35,847 nucleotides of DNA, taken from the IMG/VR virus record IMGVR_UViG_3300037584_001641, positions 1-35,847 of that record. One strand, written 5' to 3'. Position numbers and translations under genes: made by a program. The notes below the pieces were generated by a model. It had not been told where the DNA came from, searched no databases, and saw only the letters and a program-made list of their open reading frames with translations. The stretch is from a virus. Of the stretch, positions 29,910-35,847 are shown one piece after another (positions within the stretch are counted from its first letter, which is position 1; every line of letters starts with the position of its first letter).

Positions 29910-30019
29910 TATTATATATATACATATGGATAATTTCAACAGACACACAGACACCTAGCCAGTTATACAGAAATGCTTTTTTTGTTTTATTTTTTTTTCA
30001 AATACACTACATATGGTAT

Positions 30020-30211
30020 ATGGCTTATTTAGACACAGATGATTTTGATTGTATTGCTTATATTGACGAAAAAACCAATGCAGTAACAGTTAAATTCGTT
30101 GGTATACCTAACAAACAATCTGCAGAATTATTTATAAATTATGTAATGGTTACCCTAGGAGTAGACTTTAGACCATTAGATCAAACTGATAGATCAAAAA
30201 TGATACACTAA
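30020..30211 (+). CDS. Small protein upstream of the large terminase
   Basis: At 63 residues it reads DTDDFDCIAYIDEKTNAVTVKFVGI (about 5-29) and then a short helix, giving a beta-beta-alpha look. Its ATG at 30020 has no recognisable ribosome site, only a long pyrimidine run about 20 bases earlier, so initiation may be leaderless or weak. TAATG couples it to terL. Common small neighbour type of marine phage terminases; function unknown. Confidence 0.6.
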   Translation: MAYLDTDDFDCIAYIDEKTNAVTVKFVGIPNKQSAELFINYVMVTLGVDFRPLDQTDRSKMIH

Positions 30212-31482
30212 TGAATATCAAAATACCTTATACACCAAGGAAACATCAAGCATTCTTACATAAACAAATAAACAAACACAGATGGAGTGTGCTAGTTTGT
30301 CACAGAAGGTTCGGTAAAACAGTATGCATGATCAACCACCTAATAAAATCTGCCTTAATGTGTCCACACAAAAACCCAAGATTTGCTTATATTGCTCCTA
30401 CATTCAAGCAAGCTAAAAGCATTGCTTGGGATTATATAAAACAATTTACTGATAAAATCCCATTAACAAAGTTCAATGAAACAGAGTTAAGAGTAGATCT
30501 ACCTAATGGTGCTAGAATAACATTACTCGGAGCAGAAAACTCAGATGGTCTTAGAGGTATCTACTTGGATGGCTGCGTTATTGATGAGTACGCAAATGTT
30601 GAAGGAAAGTTGTTCGCAGAAATAATTAGACCAGCTCTAAGTGATAGGAAGGGGTATTGCGTATTCATAGGAACACCTGCTGGAATGAACAATAACTTTT
30701 ATGATTTATATCAGCACGCACAAAGTGCAGAAGATTGGTTTAACTACAAAGCAAAAGCTAGCGAGACAAAAATAGTCGACCAGGAAGAATTAGACAAAGC
30801 AAAAGAAGTTATGGGTGAAAAGAAATATATGCAAGAGTTTGAGTGTGATTGGGTAGCAAACATTGAGGGTGCAATCTATGGAGAAGAAATATCTAAACTA
30901 GATGACAAAAAACAATTAGCTAGAGTTCCTTATGATCCTACCTTGCCTGTCTCTACTGCCTGGGATTTGGGGGTTGCCGACCACAGTAGTATTATTTTTT
31001 TTCAACAAAAAGGTACAGCAATACAAATAATAGACTACCACGAAGAAAGGGGTCATGGGTTACCACACTATATTCAAATGCTAAACGAAAAACCATACGT
31101 CTACAAAGATCACTTTGCTCCACACGACATTGATGTACAGGAGTTTGGCAATGGTAAAACCAGAAGAGAGATAGCTTATCAGCTAGGAGTTAGATTTAGA
31201 GTAGTACCGAAGCTACCAGTAGAAGAAGGTATTCACGCAGTAACAATGTTGTTGCCAAGATGTTGGATTGATACAGATCATTGCAAAAACTTAATAGATG
31301 CGTTAAGACATTACCACAGGAAGTACATTGACAAAAATAGAATGTTCAGATCGAAACCTGTACATGATTGGAGCAGCCATGCGTGTGATAGCATGAGGTA
31401 TCTCGCTGTTGGCTTGCAAGAATTAAATACTAGACAAATTGCTCCACAAAGTGTAGCAGATAATAGTTATAGGATTATTTAA
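30211..31482 (+). CDS. terL: Terminase large subunit
   Basis: At 423 residues the ATPase half shows Walker A as CHRRFGKT (30-37, a known terminase variant), Walker B as CVIDEY (122-127) and the coupling motif GTPAG (154-158). The nuclease half has Asp252 in STAWDLGVADH, Asp306 in APHD, and Asp393 in SSHACDSMRY, an RNase H-like triad. It pumps DNA into the procapsid and cuts it. The length is that of short terminase families and is below T7 gp19 (586). It opens the late block, and TerS is unusually distant at 25583. Confidence 0.95.
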   Translation: MNIKIPYTPRKHQAFLHKQINKHRWSVLVCHRRFGKTVCMINHLIKSALMCPHKNPRFAYIAPTFKQAKSIAWDYIKQFTDKIPLTKFNETELRVDLPNGARITLLGAENSDGLRGIYLDGCVIDEYANVEGKLFAEIIRPALSDRKGYCVFIGTPAGMNNNFYDLYQHAQSAEDWFNYKAKASETKIVDQEELDKAKEVMGEKKYMQEFECDWVANIEGAIYGEEISKLDDKKQLARVPYDPTLPVSTAWDLGVADHSSIIFFQQKGTAIQIIDYHEERGHGLPHYIQMLNEKPYVYKDHFAPHDIDVQEFGNGKTRREIAYQLGVRFRVVPKLPVEEGIHAVTMLLPRCWIDTDHCKNLIDALRHYHRKYIDKNRMFRSKPVHDWSSHACDSMRYLAVGLQELNTRQIAPQSVADNSYRII

Positions 31483-31484
31483 TT

Positions 31485-31706
31485 ATGGGATCTATTTTTA
31501 AACCAAAAATGCCAGCATTGCCACCACCTCCAGCTCCTGTTGAGCCACCAGAGCCAGAATTATCTGATGAGGAAAAAGCAAAAATTAAAAAAGAACAGGA
31601 TGCTATAGAAAGAAGAAGAAAAGGTAGAAAGTCAACTATTCTTACTGGACCCCTTGGTGTGCAAGAGTCTGAAGAAACTAAACTCAAAACATTGTTAGGA
31701 GATTAA
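31485..31706 (+). CDS. Small Pro-rich head protein with ILTG motif
   Basis: At 73 residues it has a Pro/Ala run (PALPPPPAPVEPPEPEL, about 10-26), a Lys/Glu helix with ERRRKGRK, and the segment GRKSTILTGPLGV (about 47-59). A [GR]-x-[ST]-x-ILTG motif is frequent in small proteins just upstream of podovirus portals. It may be a portal or packaging accessory. The same motif ends the 231-residue protein two genes later. Confidence 0.65.
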   Translation: MGSIFKPKMPALPPPPAPVEPPEPELSDEEKAKIKKEQDAIERRRKGRKSTILTGPLGVQESEETKLKTLLGD

Positions 31707-31707
31707 T

Positions 31708-31875
31708 ATGTTAGAAAAAATAAAAAAAGCTATTAAAAAAATGAAACCTGCTGCAAAAAAAACAGAACCAAAGTTTAATAACATGAATGATTTACAAAAT
31801 GCAGTAGCAGTAAACAGAGAAGTTAAATCTGAAACAAAATCTGAAACTAAATCATCTTTAACTTTCGGAAAGTAA
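31708..31875 (+). CDS. Small Lys-rich head-region protein, 55 residues
   Basis: ATG 31708 to TAA 31873-31875, one base after the previous stop and directly followed by the next ATG. The N-terminal third is a Lys/Ile helix (KIKKAIKKMKPAAKK), the rest polar, with a tandem KSET repeat and an SLTFGK end. AGGA before the ATG supports translation. No family recognised. Confidence 0.6.
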   Translation: MLEKIKKAIKKMKPAAKKTEPKFNNMNDLQNAVAVNREVKSETKSETKSSLTFGK

Positions 31876-32571
31876 ATGTCTGCAAGAGAAAACTATAGAA
31901 CCTCTAATGCTTATACAAGCAACTCTTATAGTTCAACTAAAAGTAAAACTACTACAACAAATACAACAGGTGGTGGAGATAATAACAGAGAAACATACAG
32001 AACAACAACTTATACAAAACCAATAGATCCAAAAGTAAAAGCAAGAAATGATTTAGCATTAAAAGTAGCTAAACAAAAAAAGGATGCAGAAGCATTTAAA
32101 AACATGAAGTATGAACCACCAAAGTTTGTTCCTTCTATAGCTGGAAAAATTTTTTCAAATTTAGTTGGTGAGAAAACTTTTAATGTAAATAAAAGTTATT
32201 ACGAAAAAAATGTTATTGGAAAAGCAAAACCTGGTGGTGGATTTTATGGTGCGTCTACAGAAGATTTTAAAGGTTATATGCAAGGAAGAGGATCTGGTAC
32301 AGTTGATGCAATGGGTAGAACTATATCTAATAATAATGATGGTGGTTCATATGTAGTTGAAAAAAAAATTGGTGGAAACACTATACTTACAGAAACACCA
32401 ACAAGCGCAGAAGTTTCACAAGCTAAAGCAACAGAACAAGTAATAGAAGATGAAGAGACAAGAAAGAGAAGAGTAAAAGCAAAAGGAAGATCACCAACAA
32501 TCCTAACAGGAGTTACTGGCGCAACTGGTGGCTTGACTTTAGGTAAACCAAGTTTATTAGGTAGAGCATAA
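31876..32571 (+). CDS. Head-region protein with low-complexity N-terminus and ILTG motif
   Basis: At 231 residues, the first 60 are Ser/Thr/Asn/Tyr-rich and likely disordered. A helix follows (about 58-80), and Gly-rich segments lead to the end, where RRVKAKGRSPTILTGVTGATGG (about 197-218) repeats the ILTG motif of the earlier 73-residue protein. It could be a portal-associated or packaging factor. TAATG couples it to the portal. Family unknown to me. Confidence 0.6.
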   Translation: MSARENYRTSNAYTSNSYSSTKSKTTTTNTTGGGDNNRETYRTTTYTKPIDPKVKARNDLALKVAKQKKDAEAFKNMKYEPPKFVPSIAGKIFSNLVGEKTFNVNKSYYEKNVIGKAKPGGGFYGASTEDFKGYMQGRGSGTVDAMGRTISNNNDGGSYVVEKKIGGNTILTETPTSAEVSQAKATEQVIEDEETRKRRVKAKGRSPTILTGVTGATGGLTLGKPSLLGRA

Positions 32572-34196
32572 TGGCACAATCAGAAAAATCAAAAATTTTA
32601 TTATCAAGATTTGACAGACTAAAATCACAAAGAGCAAACTGGGAAAGTCACTGGCAAGAAGTTGCAGACTATATGCAACCAAGAAAAGCAGACGTAACTA
32701 AATCAAGATCTAAAGGTGATAAAAGAACAGAATTAATTTTTGATGGCTCACCATTACAATCAGTAGAATTATTATCAGCTTCATTACATGGTATGTTGAC
32801 AAATCCATCAACACCTTGGTTCTCTTTAAAATTTAAAAATCCTTCAATGGAAAATGAAGATGAAGCAAAAGAGTGGTTAGAGTCTGCTACAGAAGTTATG
32901 TACTCTGCATTTAATCAATCAAACTTCCAACAAGAAATATTTGAATTGTATCATGATCTAATTACTTTTGGTACGGCAGCAATGTTTATTGAAGAAGATG
33001 AAGAAGATAATTTAAAATTTTCTACAAGACACATAAATGAAATTTATATTTCTGAAAATGATAAAGGTAGAATAGATACAGTATTTAGAAAGTTTAGAAT
33101 ATCTGCAAGAGCAGCAATACAAAAGTTTGGTAACGTATCAACTAACATTGAAGTTATAGCTAAGAAAGATCCTTATGAAGAAGTAGAAATACTTCATGCA
33201 GTTTTTCCTAGATCAGATTTTAATCCTTCAAAACAAGATAAAGAAAATATGCCTTTCGAGTCTATTTACATGGATGCAGATAGTGGTGATGAATTATCTG
33301 TTTCTGGATTTAAAGAGTTTCCTTTTGTAGTACCTAGATACTTAAAAGCATCACACGAAATCTATGGTAGATCTCCTGCAATGACAGCTTTGCCAGACGT
33401 TAAAATGCTAAATGAAATGTCTAAGACTATAATTAAGTCTGCACAAAAACAAGTTGACCCACCTTTGTTAGTTCCAGATGATGGTTTTTTATTACCTGTA
33501 AGAACTGTACCTGGTGGTTTAAATTTTTACAGAGCAGGAACTAGAGATAGAATTGAACCATTAAACATTGGTGCAAACAATACACTAGGTTTAAATATGG
33601 AAGAGCAAAGAAGAAACTCAATTAGAAATGCTTTTTATGTAAATCAATTAATGATGCAAGATGGTCCACAAATGACAGCAACAGAAGTTATTCAAAGAAA
33701 CGAAGAGAAGATGAGATTATTGGGTCCAGTTCTTGGTAGACTTCAATCTGAATTATTAAAACCATTGATCGACAGATCATTTGCAATCTTAATGAGAAGA
33801 AATTTATTTGCACAAGCACCAGACTTTTTATCTGGTCAAGACATCGAAATTGAATATGTATCACCATTAGCTAAAGCACAAAAATCTACAGAGCTGTCAT
33901 CTATCATGAGAGCAATTGAGATTATGGGTAGCTTATCAAATGTTGCTCCAGTATTCGACCATATCAATATGGATAAATTGGTTAGGCATTTAACTAGCAT
34001 TGTTGGTGTTCCACAAAAAATATTAAAACCACAATCTGAATTAAATGCTGAAAGACAAGCACAAGCACAACAAATAGAACAACAACAACAGCTTCAGAAC
34101 ATACAACAAGTTGCAGAAGCAGGAGAAAAGATAGCACCATTAGCAAAAGCATTACCAGAAGAAGCAAAGGTAGTGGCTAATGCAGATGCAGAATAG
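32571..34196 (+). CDS. Portal (head-tail connector) protein, T7 gp8-like
   Basis: At 541 residues it matches the usual connector length. The N-terminus RFDRLKSQRANWESHWQEVADYMQPRKAD (about 13-41), then ELIFDGSPLQSVELLSASLHGMLTNPSTPWFSLK, are hallmarks of podovirus connectors, as is the mid-protein helix-strand run ending in the QMTATEVIQRNEEKMRLLGPVLGRLQSELL clip-to-stem region (about 362-395). The C-terminus is Gln-rich. It forms the dodecameric ring through which DNA enters. Followed immediately by a Bbp19-like gene. Confidence 0.95.
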   Translation: MAQSEKSKILLSRFDRLKSQRANWESHWQEVADYMQPRKADVTKSRSKGDKRTELIFDGSPLQSVELLSASLHGMLTNPSTPWFSLKFKNPSMENEDEAKEWLESATEVMYSAFNQSNFQQEIFELYHDLITFGTAAMFIEEDEEDNLKFSTRHINEIYISENDKGRIDTVFRKFRISARAAIQKFGNVSTNIEVIAKKDPYEEVEILHAVFPRSDFNPSKQDKENMPFESIYMDADSGDELSVSGFKEFPFVVPRYLKASHEIYGRSPAMTALPDVKMLNEMSKTIIKSAQKQVDPPLLVPDDGFLLPVRTVPGGLNFYRAGTRDRIEPLNIGANNTLGLNMEEQRRNSIRNAFYVNQLMMQDGPQMTATEVIQRNEEKMRLLGPVLGRLQSELLKPLIDRSFAILMRRNLFAQAPDFLSGQDIEIEYVSPLAKAQKSTELSSIMRAIEIMGSLSNVAPVFDHINMDKLVRHLTSIVGVPQKILKPQSELNAERQAQAQQIEQQQQLQNIQQVAEAGEKIAPLAKALPEEAKVVANADAE

Positions 34197-34433
34197 ATGA
34201 AACCAAACAAACAACTGGAACAATTAATAAAAAAACTAAGAGACAATTATCAATATATTTTTAATACAGACGAAGGCAAAGAGGTTTTGTCTGATTTAGA
34301 AAAAAGATGTCATTATCATACTACTACTAATATAAAAGGTGATAGTCATGAAAGTGCATATATGGAAGGTCAACGCAGTGTACTTCTATTTATAAAACAA
34401 ATGCTGCAAAAGGAGAACAAAAATGTCAAGTGA
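34197..34433 (+). CDS. Bbp19-like small head protein
   Basis: At 78 residues the order NTDEGKEVLSDLEKRCHYHTTT...SAYMEGQRSVLLFIKQML matches the Bbp19 family, small phage proteins between connector and scaffold genes (F-x-[TS]-x-EGQ-x-VL-x-DL...C, then A-x-x-EGRR-x-[VL]). The exact role is not known. Its ATG directly follows the portal stop, and it overlaps the scaffold gene by 11 bases while providing AAGGAG for it. Confidence 0.8.
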   Translation: MKPNKQLEQLIKKLRDNYQYIFNTDEGKEVLSDLEKRCHYHTTTNIKGDSHESAYMEGQRSVLLFIKQMLQKENKNVK

Positions 34434-35274
34434 ACAGATAACACAAACTGATGTGCCTGTAGAAGAGACAAAACAAACTACTACAGACACTCCTCAAACA
34501 ATTGAACAACCTTCAACTGTTGCTAAATCTTGGAAAGAAACTATTTCAGAAGAGTTTAGAAACGATCCAAATATTTCTAAGTTTACAGAAATAGATGCAT
34601 TAGCTAAAAGTTATATCAATGCAACTAGAATGATTGGACAAGATAAAGTTGCAGTACCAAATGAAAACTCAACAGACGATCAATGGAATGAAGTTTATAC
34701 TAAACTTGGTAGACCAGAGTCTGCAGATAAATATAAACTAGAAGTAAAATCTGAAACAGCTCCATTAGATGATACTGCAATAAAACAATTTGCAGAAAAT
34801 GCTCATCAACTTGGTTTGAATAACAAACAAGCGCAAGGTATTTTAGAATTTTATAAAAATTCTATGGAAGGTTCTATTCAACAAGCAAGAGTAGACACTG
34901 AAACTGCTCAAGCAAATGCAGAACAAGAACTTCGTAAAGAGTGGGGTAGATCTTATGATGAGAATATAAAAAAAGCTGGTGCTATTGCTAAAGCAAACAT
35001 GAGTGAAGATATTCTTAACATGGAACTAAAAGATGGTACTCGTATTGGAGATCATCCTGCAGTTATAAAAGGTTTTGCAAACATTGCTAATCTTATGTCT
35101 GAAGATAAATTAGTAAGTACAGAAAGTGAAAATGTTGACAGAGGTACAGACTACGAAGCTGAAATATCTAAGATTGTTAATGACAGGGATGGTCCATACT
35201 GGAACAAAGGTCATCCAGATCATGACAAAGTAGTTCAACAAGTATTTACATTAAGAACTATGTTAAATGGATAA
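34423..35274 (+). CDS. Capsid assembly scaffolding protein
   Basis: At 283 residues it is acidic and helical. The first 35 residues are a Thr/Gln/Glu-rich disordered tail. The core SKFTEIDALAKSYINATRMIGQDKVAVP (about 51-78) followed by DQWNEVYTKLGRPESADKYKL (about 87-107) is the widely conserved scaffold motif of T7 gp9-like proteins. A long coiled-coil region follows. It directs procapsid assembly and leaves before packaging. It overlaps the next small ORF by eight bases. Confidence 0.85.
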   Translation: MSSEQITQTDVPVEETKQTTTDTPQTIEQPSTVAKSWKETISEEFRNDPNISKFTEIDALAKSYINATRMIGQDKVAVPNENSTDDQWNEVYTKLGRPESADKYKLEVKSETAPLDDTAIKQFAENAHQLGLNNKQAQGILEFYKNSMEGSIQQARVDTETAQANAEQELRKEWGRSYDENIKKAGAIAKANMSEDILNMELKDGTRIGDHPAVIKGFANIANLMSEDKLVSTESENVDRGTDYEAEISKIVNDRDGPYWNKGHPDHDKVVQQVFTLRTMLNG

Positions 35275-35449
35275 TAAAGAACTAAGATTAGAAATACTTC
35301 GCATTGTTGTAGACAGTGGATCAGAAAATCAAAAATCTAATCCCTTGCCAATATGCGAAGAATACTATACATGGATTTGTAAGCCGAATGAAAATTCGGC
35401 TAACAAAAATAAGACAATTCGTAAGAACCTTATTGACAAGAAGGAATAG
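35267..35449 (+). CDS. Small protein between scaffold and capsid genes
   Basis: At 60 residues its ATG overlaps the scaffold stop by eight bases. The N-terminal helix KELRLEILRIVVDS is regular, and the second half is Asn/Lys-rich with two Cys. The coding region carries a perfect hairpin at 35382-35401, so selection here may be on RNA as well as protein. Function unknown. Confidence 0.55.
   Translation: MDNKELRLEILRIVVDSGSENQKSNPLPICEEYYTWICKPNENSANKNKTIRKNLIDKKE
35382..35401 (+). promoter_or_regulatory. Perfect 8-bp hairpin with GAAA tetraloop upstream of the capsid gene
   Basis: AGCCGAAT and ATTCGGCT enclose GAAA, a GNRA tetraloop, inside the small ORF before the capsid gene. GNRA-capped stems are very stable RNA elements. 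No T-run follows. It could be a processing or stabilising site for the abundant capsid message. Confidence 0.6.
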
Positions 35450-35462
35450 ACTCTAGTCTAAC
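35433..35462 (+). promoter_or_regulatory. Possible capsid gene promoter
   Basis: TTGACA (35433-35438), 18 bases, TCTAAC (35457-35462). The 98-base gap between 35450 and 35547 also holds a small AGTCT-AAC-AGACT stem (35455-35467) and an AGAGA/TCTCT pair with a T-rich tail. The -10 is poor, and the evidence is the perfect -35 and position. Confidence 0.35.
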
Positions 35463-35547
35463 AGACTTTAAATGCAAGAGAAGCCAGAATTTCTGATAAC
35501 GTCTCTGTTTTGTTTTAACATTAACTTAACATTTAAGGAGACATAAT

Positions 35548-35847
35548 ATGTCAACTGAAATAACAAAAGCATTTGTAGAACAATACAGTTCAAACATACA
35601 AATGTTATCACAACAAAAAGGATCACTTTTAAGAGATAAAGTGAGACTTGAGTCTGTTACAGGGAAGAATGCTTTCTTCGACCAAATTGGTTCTGTAACT
35701 GCAACAGTTCGTTCAACTAGACACTCGAACACTCCACAAGCAGATACTCCTCACTCAAGAAGAAGAGTTAGCTTGGTTGACTATGAGTTCGCAGATTTAG
35801 TTGACGATCTAGATAAAGTAAGAATGTTGGTAGATCCTACTTCTAGC
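35548..35847 (+). CDS. Major capsid protein, 3'-truncated at the contig end
   Basis: This is the true N-terminus of the head shell protein. ATG 35548 follows AAGGAG (35535-35540) at a seven-base distance, the best ribosome site in the window, as expected for the most abundant virion protein. The first ten residues (STEITKAFV and on) are missing from the left copy. From residue 11 it matches the left copy, base-identical for 127 bases and then only protein-identical. The reading frame continues off the end. Read together with the left copy the gene is intact. Confidence 0.85.
   Translation, partial: MSTEITKAFVEQYSSNIQMLSQQKGSLLRDKVRLESVTGKNAFFDQIGSVTATVRSTRHSNTPQADTPHSRRRVSLVDYEFADLVDDLDKVRMLVDPTSS
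35579..35847 (+). repeat. Contig-end repeat, right copy (matches 1-269)
   Basis: Exact match to bases 1-127 over 35579-35705, then 15 substitutions to the end. All are synonymous and the alignment has no gaps. Trimming one copy leaves about 35,578 unique bases. Either the molecule closes on itself here, or there are two tandem capsid genes. Confidence 0.9.

Larger units (their letters stand above)
29500..30019. other. Main intergenic region: promoters, operator, repeats, origin/packaging candidate
   Basis: A 520-base stretch between divergent operons, by far the longest without a convincing gene. From left to right it holds T-rich leader (29500-29550), two -35-like hexamers (29555, 29563), TGTGGC twice at 11-base spacing (29579, 29590), the leftward promoter with a palindrome (29608-29636), repeated ATGGTCCAGGAATT (29663, 29685), an AT-rich block (29800-29850), a GC-rich nested inverted repeat (29871-29909), a duplicated CAGACAC (29940-29955), and a pyrimidine run before the next start. 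Near-matches to DnaA boxes occur at 29579-29587 (reverse) and 29963-29971. Confidence 0.6.

Noticed and set aside
29685-29933. 82-codon + strand frame in the main intergenic region
   Set aside because: Its ATG is part of the repeated ATGGTCC element, it has no ribosome site, it crosses the GC-rich inverted repeat, and its product looks like random AT-rich translation.
1-35847. tRNA genes, CRISPR arrays, insertion sequences, integrase or attachment sites
   Set aside because: Looked for by eye and none could be supported. No cloverleaf with CCA-type end, no spaced repeat array, no transposase or recombinase motifs. A tRNA search programme would be needed to exclude a degenerate tRNA.
1-35847. 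Phage RNA polymerase or T7-type promoters
   Set aside because: No product has polymerase motifs or adequate size, and no repeated 20-base promoter-like element was seen before late genes. Host sigma70-like boxes fit better.

Overview
The window is almost certainly a complete genome, about 35.6 kb, of a lytic podovirus (T7-like short-tailed particle) assembled from a strongly AT-rich marine community. The head and tail genes are recognisable T7-type homologues: terminase, head-tail connector, scaffold, capsid, tubular proteins A and B, internal core proteins and tail fibre. I see no RNA polymerase, DNA polymerase, helicase, primase, integrase or repressor. That content, the genome size, the base composition and the many tiny lysine-rich genes resemble pelagiphages (SAR11 viruses) of the HTVC010P kind. 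The host assignment is inference from gene content, not from a search. The contig opens inside the major capsid gene and closes inside a second copy of the same 269 bases. The first 127 bases of that repeat are identical. The rest differs at 15 positions, all synonymous. The best reading is a circular or terminally redundant genome whose ends come from two strain variants.

Layout. (1) About 30.0 kb rightwards through the contig ends to 20.7 kb, + strand: the late block. It runs small gene, TerL, three small head genes (two sharing an ILTG motif), portal, Bbp19-like protein, scaffold, small ORF, major capsid, tubular A, tubular B, GNAT-like gp13 analogue, internal core proteins (one with a C-terminal lysin-like domain, then a two-gene ejection protein), tail fibre, LamG/SPRY adhesin and further receptor-contact proteins, lysis genes, and a tail of tiny basic and zinc-type proteins. 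(2) 23.8 to 20.7 kb, - strand: recombination and replication block with a PD-(D/E)XK exonuclease, an ERF annealing protein, a possible ssDNA-binding protein, a DUF3310 protein, two small overlapping genes, and a protein ending in a DnaA domain IV. (3) 23.9 to 26.06 kb, + strand: small early genes, a winged-helix protein, a zinc HGG-type protein, and a small terminase subunit. (4) 29.5 to 26.05 kb, - strand: a tightly coupled operon of about 14 small genes including a GP88-like cysteine-cluster protein, a short cytosine methyltransferase and two membrane micropeptides.

Control. Blocks 2 and 3 diverge from a very compact promoter pair at 23.82-23.87 kb whose -35 boxes overlap by five bases. Blocks 4 and 1 diverge from a 0.5-kb non-coding region (29.50-30.02 kb). 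This holds a sigma70-like promoter overlapped by a perfect 17-bp palindrome of the form TTTAGAA-N3-TTCTAAA (matching, as I remember it, the alphaproteobacterial Irr/ICE iron box), repeated 14-mers in helical phase, near-matches to DnaA boxes, and an isolated GC-rich nested inverted repeat. It is the best candidate for the replication origin and/or packaging site. With no polymerases of its own, the phage must use host transcription and replication. The DnaA-like C-terminal domain suggests one way it could recruit or redirect host initiation.
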